A DNA stretch of 64,000 bases, from the NCBI RefSeq assembly GCF_012290005.1, contig NZ_JAAXMS010000001.1, forward strand, positions 496,001 through 560,000. The letters are read 5' to 3'. The notes under the pieces were generated by a model. The model did not search any database. It was not told the origin of the DNA and saw only the letters and a program-made list of their open reading frames with translations. Both the position numbers and the translations under genes were made by a program. This DNA comes from Crateriforma spongiae (lineage in GTDB: Bacteria > Planctomycetota > Planctomycetia > Pirellulales > Pirellulaceae). This document shows positions 26,538-36,949 of this stretch, in pieces (positions within the stretch are counted from its first letter, which is position 1; every line of letters starts with the position of its first letter).

Positions 26538-28942
26538 CAGCTTTCCTCCAGGGCATCAGTAGCGGCAATGGTTGCGATCTCGATGACGAGTTCGCGAACG
26601 TTGAAATCGTGTTCTGCGAAGTACTGTTCCAGACGGTCCAGCGTACCCGGTCCGTAGGCGGCCGGGGGCTGTTTGACGAAATGCTGAAACAGACGGTGAA
26701 TGAAACCACGGCGAGAATCGGGTCCGTTGGCCAAATACTGGGCCAATTCGTCGGCGCCGCGGAACGACTGCGATTCACCACTGCGGCTTTCGTATCCGCC
26801 CGACGCATCGACGGTTTGCCCCGCATCGAGTTCGCGAAAGCGACCGGTCGGGTCATAGTTTTCCAGCGTGAATCCCAGACCGTTGATTTTCGAGTGACAG
26901 ACCTGGCAACTGACTTCGCCGGTCTGCAGTTCGACACGTTGTCGTGTTGTCAAATCTGGATGCAAATCAATGCTAAGCGGAGCAAAGGCGGCATTGGGCG
27001 GCCGCAGGGTTCGCCCCAGCATGTATCGAATCAAGAAAACGCCGCGATGAATCGGTGACGTTGCGTCGTGATAGGCCAAGCCGCCCATCAAGTACGGATG
27101 ATTCAACAACCCATACCGATCGTCTGAATCCACAGATCGGACCAAGTGGGCCGGCTGATCGACGATCAAACCGACGCGATCGTTCGTGCCGTCGCTCTGG
27201 TTTTCGGATGATTCACTGTCGGCCTTGGCGATGGGAGCGAATCCGTCGCCGTAGTAATCACCCAACAAAGCGGAGGTCAGCGTGTGACGCGTCGTGAACA
27301 AGTCTTGGAAAGTCAAATCGTTGTCGCCGGCCACGTCATTCAACGTCCACATCAATGATCGCCGAACATCCGCAGCAATCTCCGGTGTAAACCCTGGAAA
27401 CCGCTCTGGATCTTTGTTCAAGTCGTGCAATCGATCCAAGTTGAGCCAGCCTGCATAAAAATCACGAAGCTTGGCCCGAGTTCGATGGTCGTCAAACAGT
27501 CGACGCGCATGCCGGCGAACCTCTTCCACCGTCTGTATTTTGCCTTGATCGGCTTCGTCAATTTGCCACGATTCAGTGGGCAGTGAATCGTGCAGAATCA
27601 GCGACAATCGGTTCAGCGTTTGTCGCGACGGCGATGCCTGAATGTCCAGCGTCGGATACAAGAACCTTGGCGACTTTAGGACCATCAACATGACTCGTTT
27701 GATCGCGTCCAAGTCGCTTTCGGTGGTCTGAAGCGGCTGGTCGATGTAGCGATCTTGGTCGGCATCGGACAACGGGCTTCGAAAAGCGCGGGAGACGATG
27801 TCGGCCAACAACTTCTTCATCGCTTGTCGTTTTTCCAACTTGCGATGCTTCTTGTCGCGACGATAGCGTGGCAAAAGCTCATCGTGCACCAGCGTGGCAA
27901 ATTCCAAAGCCACATCGGTGGTGCTGGATTCCCAAGCAGGATCGACCGAAAGTCCTCGCTCGTAGCCGTAGCTGCGATCATCCGGCGGCAATGGGGCCTG
28001 GATCGATCGCATCGATGGAACCCAATCAGCCACCAGGTTTCGTGTCGGAATCGTGTGTTCGACGTCGCCCGGCGGCACCCAGGCCAATCGAATACGCGCC
28101 GGGGGAAGTTCTGTTTTGCGTTTGCGTTGGATGAATTGGATCTGAAGCGGATAGATTCGTCCGGCATCCAACCAAACCGAGCGACGAAATTCTGTTTTGT
28201 CACCGGACTGGACGTGGTTGTCGATCAGTCGATCGCCATGGCTGCCGAAGTCCATGATCATCGACAACGTGCTGTTGACGACCAATTCATAGCGACCGGT
28301 TTGGTCGACTTTCAGGCCACCGTTCCATTGGATGTAGAAGGCTTCGGCAGAAATGCCTTCGCCGGGAGACTGTCGATCGAAATCAAAATCCAGGAACGGA
28401 TCGACGCGTTCGATCTTCAGTTTTTCCTTTTTCCAGCGGTCGCCGTCGAAATACTGGGCCTTCAAACCATACTTGTCGATCGATCCCGGCAGCCCTTCGA
28501 CGGTTGCGTACAGATCGGCAAAGGACTGACGCAACTGGTTGGCCGTCAATCGTTGAAGCCGTTGCCTGGGCGGCCGATTTCGGATTTGGGCGGCTTCGCT
28601 GTAAAAGGCGTCGTAGATGTATTGAGCTACGGCCAAGGCATCGTCGCCTTCGCACAGCTCCGGTTCGCCTTCCGGCATGGTGTCGGCGATCAGTTCAGCC
28701 AGTTGACCGGAGGAATCGTCTCCGACCAGCGGATCCGGGTAATAGTCCTCGTTGCCTTGCCCGGCCGCTCCATGACAATCGGCGCATTGCGATTGGTAGA
28801 TCTTGCGGCCCTTTTCCTGCAAAGGCGACAGATCCAGACGCGAACCTTCATCGGCGGTAACGCTGGTGGCACCGAGCAGGATGAAGCCGATCCAGCCTCC
28901 GCATAACCATGCGGCGGCCAGTTTTGTTGGCGGGAAGTTCAT
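26537..28942 (-). CDS. Planctomycete cytochrome c/DUF1592-type exported protein
   Basis: An 801-residue protein with a signal peptide (about 1-30) and a haem c motif CADCH at 53-57 in a cytochrome c-like domain. The DUF1587 segment follows ([13 protein letters not shown]), then a beta-rich PA14-like domain (about 165-290; [20 protein letters not shown]) and the DUF1595, DUF1592, DUF1588 and DUF1585 segments. A second haem motif CQVCH lies near residue 680, in the usual context [20 protein letters not shown]. Such proteins are characteristic of Planctomycetes and are thought to act in the periplasm, perhaps in polymer oxidation or degradation. The gene overlaps the DUF1552 gene by one base. 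Confidence 0.92.
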   Translation of the reverse strand: MNFPPTKLAAAWLCGGWIGFILLGATSVTADEGSRLDLSPLQEKGRKIYQSQCADCHGAAGQGNEDYYPDPLVGDDSSGQLAELIADTMPEGEPELCEGDDALAVAQYIYDAFYSEAAQIRNRPPRQRLQRLTANQLRQSFADLYATVEGLPGSIDKYGLKAQYFDGDRWKKEKLKIERVDPFLDFDFDRQSPGEGISAEAFYIQWNGGLKVDQTGRYELVVNSTLSMIMDFGSHGDRLIDNHVQSGDKTEFRRSVWLDAGRIYPLQIQFIQRKRKTELPPARIRLAWVPPGDVEHTIPTRNLVADWVPSMRSIQAPLPPDDRSYGYERGLSVDPAWESSTTDVALEFATLVHDELLPRYRRDKKHRKLEKRQAMKKLLADIVSRAFRSPLSDADQDRYIDQPLQTTESDLDAIKRVMLMVLKSPRFLYPTLDIQASPSRQTLNRLSLILHDSLPTESWQIDEADQGKIQTVEEVRRHARRLFDDHRTRAKLRDFYAGWLNLDRLHDLNKDPERFPGFTPEIAADVRRSLMWTLNDVAGDNDLTFQDLFTTRHTLTSALLGDYYGDGFAPIAKADSESSENQSDGTNDRVGLIVDQPAHLVRSVDSDDRYGLLNHPYLMGGLAYHDATSPIHRGVFLIRYMLGRTLRPPNAAFAPLSIDLHPDLTTRQRVELQTGEVSCQVCHSKINGLGFTLENYDPTGRFRELDAGQTVDASGGYESRSGESQSFRGADELAQYLANGPDSRRGFIHRLFQHFVKQPPAAYGPGTLDRLEQYFAEHDFNVRELVIEIATIAATDALEES

Positions 28943-29254
28943 GGCAGGTGGGTTCTTCGACCGCTTGGCAACGGATCATCCACGACGAGGGGACGAAACG
29001 TCTTGGGCAAGTCAAAAACGCGGATGCAAAGGTGGGACCTTGGCGTGACGGCTCGGTCAGTCACCCATAAAAGTGGGCAATCTGGCCACCGGACGTTAGG
29101 GCAACATCGGCGTGTGGGGTGGTTTGTGTCCTGGAATCGTGGTGATTCGAGGGCACTGTCATGATAGTGCGACCACAGGCCGCACGATCAGTGAATTTTT
29201 GTTTACCTTGTGGGCGTCTTTCGGGGGGCGTCGATCGACGAGACGGGCCACGAA
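28943..29254. other. Intergenic stretch, nothing recognised
   Basis: These 312 bases lie between two minus-strand genes. They probably hold the promoter of the DUF1592-DUF1552 pair and the 3' end of the coiled-coil gene transcript. No terminator with a T run and no small gene was seen. Confidence 0.4.
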
Positions 29255-30766
29255 TCAGGGGCGGATGCGGACTTGATTGCCGCGTTCAAGTGCTTCTTCC
29301 TGTTGCTTGTAAATCGACGGCAGTGAACGGGTCTGGAACGTGTTCGTTTCCGGCTGGAAATCGGAGCCACGAGCCGCCGAGCCCAGCGGCGTGGTCAGCG
29401 AATCATCGATCGTCCGCAGGTAAGCGTTCAGCTTCCAAGCCGGGATCACGGTGACCCCCATTTCCTGGGCTGCGGCGATCAGGATGCCTTCATTTTCCAG
29501 CTGCTGGACCTTTTCGTTATTCATCTCTTGGACGTCGGCAAGGTCGGCGTTCACATCGCCCAATTCCGTTCGGGTGCCTTCGACCAGGAATCGAACGCTG
29601 TTGTCCAAGTTCTTGACTTGGCCGTTGACGACCTGGGTTTCGACGACTTCGGCACCCGCGGCACGAATCTGTGCCTTGACCGCTTCGTTATCCGGTTCGC
29701 CGTCGCCATCGATGTCGATGTCGCCGACCAAAGCGATTTTGACGTTTCGTCCGGGGGCCCAGAAAGGACTGTAAATCTTGTCGCCTTCGACGATGGGTGA
29801 AGCGATGCCGGCCCGTGATACGACGTTGGCGCTGGCCAGGTGAGAATCACGGATGCGGGTCACACGGATGGTTGCTTTGACGTCCGCTTCCTCGGGTCGG
29901 GTCGCGTCGCCGTCCAGCACGCCGAAGGTCACGTTGGGACGCAGTTGATCGGCGGCACCCAAGTTGATCATCACAACGTTTCCGCCGTTGCGACCGCGAA
30001 CGGACGTGACTTCGCCTTGGAACGATTCGAACCGGTCGCTACGAAGCCGGTTCAATTCTTGACGTTGGCTTTCGATGGTCGCCGTCAGCTGGGCGACCTT
30101 TTTGTTGAATTCGTCTTCCGCGACCTTCGCGGCATCGGTCGCGGCCAGCAATTCGCGGCTTTTCTTGGTCAGTTTGTCGGCCGTTGCCTCGGTTTGTGCT
30201 TTCATCGCCTTGCGTTCTTCGGCGAATTTTTGCTGGGCGTCGGCCAAGTCATTGGCGGCTTTTTCCGCAGCGTCTTCGGCGACCTTTTGAGCCGAGCGGG
30301 CGTTGTCGACGTCCCGTTTAGCATTTTCTTGAGCTTTGTCGACGTCTTGGCGTGCTTTGGCCAGTATTTCGTTGTTCGAACGGATGGAGCTGACCAGGAA
30401 TTCAGGCAGCTTGGGATAGTTTTGGTCCTGCGGAGCGACCTCTTGGCCGAAATAGGCCATGTCCGTTTGGTACTGGGCGATGATCGCCTGCATGTCTTCT
30501 TCGCCGCCAACGCTGCGAATCAGCTCTTCCCGTTCCGCTTCGGTGGAACCGCCCACGCCCAGCATCGCCTTCATCAGATCGGCCTTGCTTTGCAGGACAC
30601 GCAGCGTTTGCTGGGTGCTGCTGAGCTGTTCCTTGGCGCGGTCGGCGGTGTCGGCTTGGCTGCCGCCCCACTGCCACAGGAAAATATTCAGCGCAAAGGA
30701 AAGCACGAGGATAACCAGAGAGGCAATCAGGCTTCCTCGGATGACGGAATCGTCGCGTGCGACCAT
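29255..30766 (-). CDS. Membrane-anchored coiled-coil protein, unknown function
   Basis: A 503-residue protein. A membrane helix near the N-terminus (SLIASLVILVLSFALNIFLW) is followed by a long charged, Ala-rich coiled coil (about 40-240; for example AQKVAEDAAEKAANDLADAQ). A small beta-rich part follows (FQGEVTSVRGRNGGNVVMIN, about 245-335), then a mixed domain with a further helical segment (about 350-450). No enzyme motif was seen. The topology suggests one anchor with the bulk on one side of the membrane, as in envelope-spanning scaffold proteins. It is divergent from polA, about 215 bases apart. The family was not recognised, though the gene is clearly real. Confidence 0.7.
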   Translation of the reverse strand: MVARDDSVIRGSLIASLVILVLSFALNIFLWQWGGSQADTADRAKEQLSSTQQTLRVLQSKADLMKAMLGVGGSTEAEREELIRSVGGEEDMQAIIAQYQTDMAYFGQEVAPQDQNYPKLPEFLVSSIRSNNEILAKARQDVDKAQENAKRDVDNARSAQKVAEDAAEKAANDLADAQQKFAEERKAMKAQTEATADKLTKKSRELLAATDAAKVAEDEFNKKVAQLTATIESQRQELNRLRSDRFESFQGEVTSVRGRNGGNVVMINLGAADQLRPNVTFGVLDGDATRPEEADVKATIRVTRIRDSHLASANVVSRAGIASPIVEGDKIYSPFWAPGRNVKIALVGDIDIDGDGEPDNEAVKAQIRAAGAEVVETQVVNGQVKNLDNSVRFLVEGTRTELGDVNADLADVQEMNNEKVQQLENEGILIAAAQEMGVTVIPAWKLNAYLRTIDDSLTTPLGSAARGSDFQPETNTFQTRSLPSIYKQQEEALERGNQVRIRP

Positions 30767-30982
30767 GGTTGATGCAGACGTCGGCTGTGCAGTCCGGAAG
30801 CCAAAAAAACGAGGCGCGGTCCGGACGCGGGGGAAGACGAGTTTTCAAAGCGTGGGCAAGACGACCACGATGAGTAGCCACAGACTATTTGAAACGTTTC
30901 TGTATTCTACTGGCAGCTTTGACAATTTGATCGACCGAAGGGGGGGAATTCCGCCTTTTTGTCGGTTGTGACAGTCGCGACG

Positions 30983-33900
30983 ATGCCCCCCGTCGCCGAA
31001 TCGATGCCCCGACGCCCCGAAATCCTGATGCCGCGAAAATCCAGCCGCCGATCCGCCGATTCGGCTCCCTCCCCCGCCCCAACGGCCAAGCAAGCCGACC
31101 GTGCGGCACAGCAAATGACGTTCGACGGCTTTCATGATGAGGCGAACAGTAAACCAGAGCCCGGCAGCGGCGTTCAGGAACCAGGAAACAGTCGCGCCCC
31201 CGCTGGCGAAGGGGATTTGCGTCCGGCGTCCGGTGGCGTCGGAAAGTCGGGCGTCGTCCGCGAAGCGGAACCGGCGGTCGCCGACACGAAAACAGACGCC
31301 GCAAAGTCCACCGATGCTAGGTCGCGTCGGCGGGCCGCCGCCGGGATCGCCACCGACCACTTGCCCGACTTGCTGCAACGGCCGTTGCCCGAACCGCAGC
31401 CCGAACCCGTGCCCGACCTGACCGGCAAACTTGTGATCATCGTGGATGCTCACTCGTTGATCTATCAGGTTTTTCACGCGTTGCCGCCGATGACCAGCAC
31501 CAGTGGTTTGCCCGTTTCGGCGGTCTATGGCTTCGTCGGCGACATGTTGGAACTGATTTCGCGAAAGCACCCGGACTATCTGATTGCGGCGTTTGACAAA
31601 AGCGAAGTGACGTTCCGCAATCAGCTTTTCGACCAATACAAAGCCCATCGGGAATCCATGCCGGACGAATTGCGGCAACAGATTCCGCTGCTGCGTCAGG
31701 CCATCGACGCGATGGGTATCGGGATCATGGAACAGTCGGGGTTCGAGGCGGATGATTTGTTGGCCACCGTCGCCGAAACGGTTCAAAACGCCGGCGGGCG
31801 TTGTCTGGTGGTGACCAGCGACAAGGATTGCCGGCAATTAATCAGCGATTCCGTGTCGGTCTACAACATCCGCAAAGACAAGGAAATCGACGCGGCCGAA
31901 CTGTGGGACCTGTGGGGCATCCGGCCGGATCAAGTCGTCGACTTTCAATCGCTTGTCGGCGATCCGGTCGACAACGTGCCGGGCGTGCCCTTGATCGGCC
32001 CCAAGTTGGCCCAGCAATTGTTAGAGCAATTCGGCACGCTGGACGCCGTTTTGGACAACGCCGATTCGGTGTCGGGCAAGAAACGCAAAGAGAATTTGAA
32101 GAACGGTCGCGAGCAAGCCATGTTAAGTCGCGAACTGGTGCGGTTGCGTCGTGATGTGGATTCGCCCATTCCATGGTCTTACAGCGTTCGCCAAGCGGCC
32201 GATCTGCCGCGAGCTCAGGCTTTGTTCAAGGAATTCGGCTTCCGACGACTGACCGACCGTGTCGCCGAAGTACTCGGCGACGGCGAATCGACGACGACGC
32301 CCGATGCGGTCTGGGAAACCGAATACGCAACGATTGATACGGTCGCGGGATTGAAAAAGCTGGCCAAACAACTGGCCAAGTGCGAACAGATTGCGATCGA
32401 CACCGAAACGACCGGAACCAATCCGCGGGCCAGCGATTTGGTGGGCATTTCCATTGCCTGGCAACCCGGTCAAGCGGCCTACATTCCAGTGCTTGCACCG
32501 GAGGGTCAGCAAGTTCTGGATCCTGCGGTCGTCGCGGAGCACTTGAAACCGGTGGTCGAATCGGAATCGATTCGAAAGATTGGCCAGAACCTGAAATACG
32601 ACGTGGTGGTGTTGCGAGGCATCGGGTTGAACGTTCGCGGGATCGCCGTGGACACCATGGTCGCGGACTATTTGTTGAACCCGGGCGGTCGCAATCACAC
32701 ACTGGACGACTTGGCGCGTCGTTATTTGAACCATCAAACGACGTCGATCAAGGAACTGATCGGAACCGGCAAAAAACAGATCCGGATGGACCAAGTCGAC
32801 GTGACCCGGGTGTCCGATTATGCCTGTGAAGACGTGGACGTTCCGATACGTATCGCCGACACCATTTCGGATCAACTGAAACAGGCCGACTTGAACGACT
32901 TGTTTGCCGACGTGGAGATACCGCTAATCGACGTCTTGGCGGAAATGGAGTTCAACGGCATCACGGTCGATGCGGAATACCTGCGTCGGATGAGCGACCA
33001 GTTTGCAGCGCAGATCGAACAACTGCACCAGCAGATCATGGACATGTCACCGCGTCCTTTCAACGTGGACAGTCCAAAGCAACTGAGCGAGATCTTGTTC
33101 GTCGAAATGAAGTTGCCCGTCATCAAGAAAACGAAAACGGGATTCAGCACCGATGCATCGGTGTTGGAGGAATTGGCGGTGAATCATGAGTTGCCCGCCA
33201 AGGTGCTGGAGTATCGCCAGCTGACGAAGTTGAAGAACACGTACATCGACGCCTTGCCGAATTTGATCTGCGAAAAAACCGGTCGGATCCACACGTCGTT
33301 TCGCCAAGATGTCGCCGCAACGGGTCGGCTGAGCAGCAGCGAACCGAATCTGCAGAATATCCCCATCCGTACCGCCCAGGGGCGGGCGATCCGCGGTGCC
33401 TTTACCGCCGGGGATGAAAACTGGTTGTTGTTGGGAGCGGACTATTCACAAATTGAATTGCGGGTGCTGGCCCACTACAGCGGCGATCCCGCTTTGATTG
33501 CGGCCTATCACGACGGCGCCGATATCCACACGCGGGTCGCCGCGGAAGTCAACGAGATTGCGGAATCGGACGTCACGTCGGATTTGCGTCGGATCGCCAA
33601 AACGATCAACTTCGGCATCGTCTACGGACAAAGCCCGTTCGGGTTGGCGAAAACGCTGGGCATCAGCAAGGACGAGGCTCGCGATTACATCGAACTGTAT
33701 TTTCAGCGGTACCAAGGCGTCGAAAGATTCATGACGCAGACGCTGATCGATTGCCGAAACAACGGCTATGTGACCACCATGCTGGGGCGTCGACGCGACG
33801 TTCAGGGTGTCCGCGATATCGCCAAGTTGGACCCGGCTAAGCGGCGAAGCCTGACGGAACCGGAACGCATTGCGGTGAATACCCCGATCCAGGGTTCAGC

Positions 33901-34129
33901 CGCCGATTTGATCAAACTGGCGATGTTGAAGGTGCATTCGCGGCTTGGTTCGTCGGCTTTACGGGCACGTATGCTGCTGCAAATCCACGACGAATTATTG
34001 TTCGAGGTCCACCAGGACGATCGCCAAGAATTGCAGGATCTGGTCGAACAATCGATGACCGGGGTCGTCCAGTTGGATGTTCCGCTGCAGGTCGACGTCG
34101 CCTTCGGCAAGACGTGGGCGGATACATAA
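30983..34129 (+). CDS. polA: DNA polymerase I
   Basis: PolA fills gaps and removes RNA primers. All three domains are present. The 5'-3' exonuclease starts near residue 148 (KLVIIVDAHSLIYQ, FDKSEVTFR, GFEADDLLATV, VTSDKDCRQL). The 3'-5' proofreading exonuclease has intact acids (AIDTETTGTNP, NLKYDVVVL, YACEDVDVP). The polymerase has motif A GADYSQIELRVLAH near 819, motif B RRIAKTINFGIVYG and motif C LLQIHDELLFE. The first 140 or so residues are disordered-looking (Pro, Ala, Ser, Asp, Glu-rich) and absent from usual PolA proteins. The start is uncertain: the frame is open from a TTG at 30959, ATGs occur at 30983, 31004 and 31028, and none has a clear Shine-Dalgarno sequence. The 3' end is secure. 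Confidence 0.96.
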   Translation: MPPVAESMPRRPEILMPRKSSRRSADSAPSPAPTAKQADRAAQQMTFDGFHDEANSKPEPGSGVQEPGNSRAPAGEGDLRPASGGVGKSGVVREAEPAVADTKTDAAKSTDARSRRRAAAGIATDHLPDLLQRPLPEPQPEPVPDLTGKLVIIVDAHSLIYQVFHALPPMTSTSGLPVSAVYGFVGDMLELISRKHPDYLIAAFDKSEVTFRNQLFDQYKAHRESMPDELRQQIPLLRQAIDAMGIGIMEQSGFEADDLLATVAETVQNAGGRCLVVTSDKDCRQLISDSVSVYNIRKDKEIDAAELWDLWGIRPDQVVDFQSLVGDPVDNVPGVPLIGPKLAQQLLEQFGTLDAVLDNADSVSGKKRKENLKNGREQAMLSRELVRLRRDVDSPIPWSYSVRQAADLPRAQALFKEFGFRRLTDRVAEVLGDGESTTTPDAVWETEYATIDTVAGLKKLAKQLAKCEQIAIDTETTGTNPRASDLVGISIAWQPGQAAYIPVLAPEGQQVLDPAVVAEHLKPVVESESIRKIGQNLKYDVVVLRGIGLNVRGIAVDTMVADYLLNPGGRNHTLDDLARRYLNHQTTSIKELIGTGKKQIRMDQVDVTRVSDYACEDVDVPIRIADTISDQLKQADLNDLFADVEIPLIDVLAEMEFNGITVDAEYLRRMSDQFAAQIEQLHQQIMDMSPRPFNVDSPKQLSEILFVEMKLPVIKKTKTGFSTDASVLEELAVNHELPAKVLEYRQLTKLKNTYIDALPNLICEKTGRIHTSFRQDVAATGRLSSSEPNLQNIPIRTAQGRAIRGAFTAGDENWLLLGADYSQIELRVLAHYSGDPALIAAYHDGADIHTRVAAEVNEIAESDVTSDLRRIAKTINFGIVYGQSPFGLAKTLGISKDEARDYIELYFQRYQGVERFMTQTLIDCRNNGYVTTMLGRRRDVQGVRDIAKLDPAKRRSLTEPERIAVNTPIQGSAADLIKLAMLKVHSRLGSSALRARMLLQIHDELLFEVHQDDRQELQDLVEQSMTGVVQLDVPLQVDVAFGKTWADT

Positions 34130-34306
34130 TGACAGCGACGGTCCACGCTTGCTTTTCGGGCGGAACCTGAGTCGATTGCCGTGGTTACAATAAGGGTGCG
34201 GCGGGTATCAACGCCGTCCTCGCAGACGCGATTTGAACTGGTTTTCGCCCCTTTTCCTGGCCTCGAATGACGGGCCAGATACGTCAAGACATCCCCAATT
34301 TTTCGA

Positions 34307-34762
34307 ATGATCATGAATCACCCTGGCCTCCGTTCTGCCCCTCGCCGACGCCTTGGCGACCGATCGCAACGCCGTCGATCCGGTTTCACTCTGCTGGAAC
34401 TGTTGCTGGTGCTTTCGATTTTGGTCGTCGTCGGCGGCATCGCCGTGGTGAACTTGTCTAGTGCCGGTGACGATGCAAACCGAAACGCGACGATCACCCA
34501 ACTGAATGCGTTGGATCAAGCGATTGAGATGTATCGGATTCGCATGAACACGTTGCCCGAAACGCTGGACAACTTGGTCGAAGGCCCCAGTGATTCCGCC
34601 CAGAAAGCGAAGTGGGGTAAGTCGATTTTGGACGAAGTTCCCGCGGACGCTTGGGGCAAGGAAATTGTTTACAAGCTGAACGGAAATGAATACGAGCTGC
34701 GTAGCGGTGGCAGCGACGGACAAATGAACACGGAAGACGATTTGACGGTCACCGGTTCCTGA
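34307..34762 (+). CDS. gspG: Type II secretion major pseudopilin GspG
   Basis: GspG is the main subunit of the pseudopilus that pushes proteins through the secretin. The 151-residue protein has a basic leader and a prepilin cleavage site before FTLLELLLVLSILVVVGG, with Glu at mature position 5. The soluble part ends as in GspG (DAWGKEIVYKLNGNEYE, then SGGSDGQMNTEDDL), matching the calcium-binding C-terminal region. Two in-frame ATGs (34307 and 34313) are possible starts. It opens a run of five pseudopilin genes. The prepilin peptidase, ATPase, secretin and GspF are not in this window. Confidence 0.92.
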   Translation: MIMNHPGLRSAPRRRLGDRSQRRRSGFTLLELLLVLSILVVVGGIAVVNLSSAGDDANRNATITQLNALDQAIEMYRIRMNTLPETLDNLVEGPSDSAQKAKWGKSILDEVPADAWGKEIVYKLNGNEYELRSGGSDGQMNTEDDLTVTGS

Positions 34763-34795
34763 TCCGACGCTTGATTCTTATGTCGCGAGGAACCG

Positions 34796-35464
34796 ATGTC
34801 TCCGCATTTTGCCGATCTACGGTGCATGGATCGACCGGCCACTCGCGCGTTCACATTGCTGGAAATGCTGTTGACCCTGGCGGTTTTGACCGCCGTGGCG
34901 GCGGTCGCCCTTCCCCAGCTGGATGTTCTGCTTAGCGGCAGCCGGTTGGAGCGTGCAGCGGATCAAATGCGGATCGAAATGACGCGGACCCGCGTTGATG
35001 CGATGCGTCAGGGAAAGGTGTTGATGATGGAAGTCGTACCGGAAACGGGTGACTTTCGCGTTCGCGCGTACAACTCGCTTTCCGACGCCACGGAAACCGC
35101 CGAGATTAATCCCGGCAGTTCGGCCCTTTTGACCGGTGCCGATCAGGCGATGGCGATGCCGGTTCAGACCGACGAGATTCCGGTGAAGGAATTCACGCTG
35201 CCGGACAACGTCACCTTTGGCGGAGTCACGGTGGCGTCGACCGTACGTTCAATGCAAGTGGTTCAAGACGCCGCTTCCGACACCGCCGTGATGGACGAAC
35301 CGATCGGGGACACCGCGTCGCCGATTTTGTTCTACCCCGACGGGACGACCAGTACCGCGGCGATTCAGCTGCAGAACGCTATCGGTGAAGGCAAGCTGGT
35401 GATGATCCGTGGGATCACGGGCGAAGTCGCGATTGTTTCAACCGCTGTCACGTCGGAGGGTTGA
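34796..35464 (+). CDS. Type II secretion minor pseudopilin, GspH-like
   Basis: A 222-residue prepilin: basic leader, cleavage site before FTLLEMLLTLAVLTAVAAVA, Glu5 present, then a helix (RLERAADQMRIEMTRTRVDA) and a beta-rich C-terminal part that includes LFYPDGTTSTAAIQL, as in GspH/FimT proteins. GAGGA lies six bases before the ATG at 34796. It follows gspG by 33 bases and precedes gspI by 4 bases. Within the secretion system such proteins form the pseudopilus tip. The middle region (about 95-175) is longer than in E. coli-type GspH. Confidence 0.85.
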   Translation: MSPHFADLRCMDRPATRAFTLLEMLLTLAVLTAVAAVALPQLDVLLSGSRLERAADQMRIEMTRTRVDAMRQGKVLMMEVVPETGDFRVRAYNSLSDATETAEINPGSSALLTGADQAMAMPVQTDEIPVKEFTLPDNVTFGGVTVASTVRSMQVVQDAASDTAVMDEPIGDTASPILFYPDGTTSTAAIQLQNAIGEGKLVMIRGITGEVAIVSTAVTSEG

Positions 35465-35468
35465 ACCA

Positions 35469-35942
35469 ATGCAGAGGCGGCATGGCATTTCTTTGTTGGA
35501 ATTGGTTCTGGCACTGGCCATCCTGGGCGGTTCCCTGGCGGTGTTGTCACAGATCGCCGGTACTGGTGCCGATGCGGCGCGGGAAGCTCGTGACTTGGCG
35601 ATGGCGCGTTTGCTGGCCCAACGAAAGATGTCAGAAATCCTGTTGGATTATCTGGTGACACCCGTCAGCGTGCCGTCGTCACCGATGGAAGCGTTCGATT
35701 CGACATCGCTGACCACGTTCATGTATTCGGTCGAAGTTCAGCCTGGGCAATTGGACGGCTTGTTGGCGATTCGAGTGACCGTCGAAGCCGTCGATCCGGC
35801 GGGTGGACCATCCACCGCGTTGTACGTACTTGATCGCTGGATGGTCGATCCCGCGCTGGGGCTGGCCGAAGCGGAAGAAGAGGCGGAGTTGGCACGCGAG
35901 GAAGCCGCCGCTGGGGCAACTGATTCGGCCGGAGGCATTTGA
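35469..35942 (+). CDS. Type II secretion minor pseudopilin, GspI-like
   Basis: A 157-residue prepilin with a very short leader (MQRRHG) and a membrane helix ISLLELVLALAILGGSLAVL, with Glu at position 5. The soluble part fits GspI in size and in the early RDLAMARLLAQRKMSEILLD, which resembles the 'A..LAxxQMxE' region of that family. An acidic, Ala-rich tail ends the protein. The start is the ATG at 35469, four bases after the previous stop; the frame is open further upstream, but only there does it read as a leader peptide. The stop overlaps the start of the next gene by one base. Confidence 0.82.
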   Translation: MQRRHGISLLELVLALAILGGSLAVLSQIAGTGADAAREARDLAMARLLAQRKMSEILLDYLVTPVSVPSSPMEAFDSTSLTTFMYSVEVQPGQLDGLLAIRVTVEAVDPAGGPSTALYVLDRWMVDPALGLAEAEEEAELAREEAAAGATDSAGGI

Positions 35943-36949
35943 TGAACGAGTGTTTGCACCGGAGTGCGGCTGCCCTATCGCGGCCGTCGGATCGAGCCGC
36001 TTTCACATTGCTGGAAGCGTTGCTGTCGTTGTCGCTTTCGGTCCTTCTGATGGGCTTGGTCGGCTTCGCGATCCAGTTTTACGCCCGCGACATGAACGTG
36101 GCCGACGAAGAAGTCCGCCAGATTCAGCTGGTCACCGCGATCATGCAAATGATCGAAGATGATTTGCGATGCGTGGTCCATCCGGAACCGGCCGATACCG
36201 CCGGTTTGGAAAGTCTGATGGCCGCCTTTGCCGGCGGTGATGCGTCGGCGGCCGCGGCAGGCGGAACCGGTGAAGCGGAATCCGATGACGCATTGCTGAC
36301 CGACGACACGTCGTTGTTGACCGATGAATCACTGGCATCGACAGACTTGGCGATCGGGACAGCGGTCTTGGAGACGCCGGGGCTGATCGGCAACCAAGGC
36401 CAGATCCAGTTTGATGTCAGCCGTCTGCCTCGATTGGAGGAATATGTCCAGATGCTGGACAGTTCGCCCAGCGACCTGGATGACGTACCCAGCGACATCA
36501 AAACGGTCGCCTATTTCATCCAAGCTCCGGGCACGGTCAGCGGCGTCAGCGATGATTTGAACGAGTTGGTTCAGGACTTCGTTGAACAAGACGAAACCGC
36601 CGGCGGCGGACTGGTGCGACGAAGTCTGGACCGCGCGGCGTCGTCCTATGCGATGCTTTCCGGCGGTGTCAGTGGGCTGAACGCGACCGGCGATTTGATT
36701 GCCCCGGAAATTCAATCGCTGCAGTTCGAATACTGGGACGGCTTCATGTGGCAGATTGAATGGAGCAGTGACGAAATGGGTGAATTGCCGCTGGCGATCC
36801 GCGTCACGCTGGCATTGGCAACCGAAACCACCGATGCGGCGGTCGCCGCCACCGATGAGCCTCAGATGTTCCAGCACGTCATTCGTCTGCCGATGGCCAA
36901 GCCGATTGAGGAAGAGGAAGAAGACCTGTTGATGGAGACGACGCTATGA
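35942..36949 (+). CDS. Type II secretion minor pseudopilin, GspJ-like
   Basis: A 335-residue prepilin whose membrane segment FTLLEALLSLSLSVLLMGLV carries Glu5. Early helix residues (IMQMIEDDLRCVV) match GspJ, and the C-terminal part contains LQFEYWDGFMWQIEWSSDE, which fits the GspJ beta-sheet region. GspJ is usually near 200 residues. Here an acidic, low-complexity insert (about 80-145; DDALLTDDTSLLTDESLAS) lengthens it. GGAGG lies six bases before the ATG at 35942. The stop overlaps the next start by ATGA. Confidence 0.82.
   Translation: MNECLHRSAAALSRPSDRAAFTLLEALLSLSLSVLLMGLVGFAIQFYARDMNVADEEVRQIQLVTAIMQMIEDDLRCVVHPEPADTAGLESLMAAFAGGDASAAAAGGTGEAESDDALLTDDTSLLTDESLASTDLAIGTAVLETPGLIGNQGQIQFDVSRLPRLEEYVQMLDSSPSDLDDVPSDIKTVAYFIQAPGTVSGVSDDLNELVQDFVEQDETAGGGLVRRSLDRAASSYAMLSGGVSGLNATGDLIAPEIQSLQFEYWDGFMWQIEWSSDEMGELPLAIRVTLALATETTDAAVAATDEPQMFQHVIRLPMAKPIEEEEEDLLMETTL

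Noticed and set aside
27755-28906. 383-residue open frame on the plus strand inside the DUF1592 gene
   Set aside because: It lies wholly antisense to a gene with clear domains and haem motifs, and its own residues resemble nothing.
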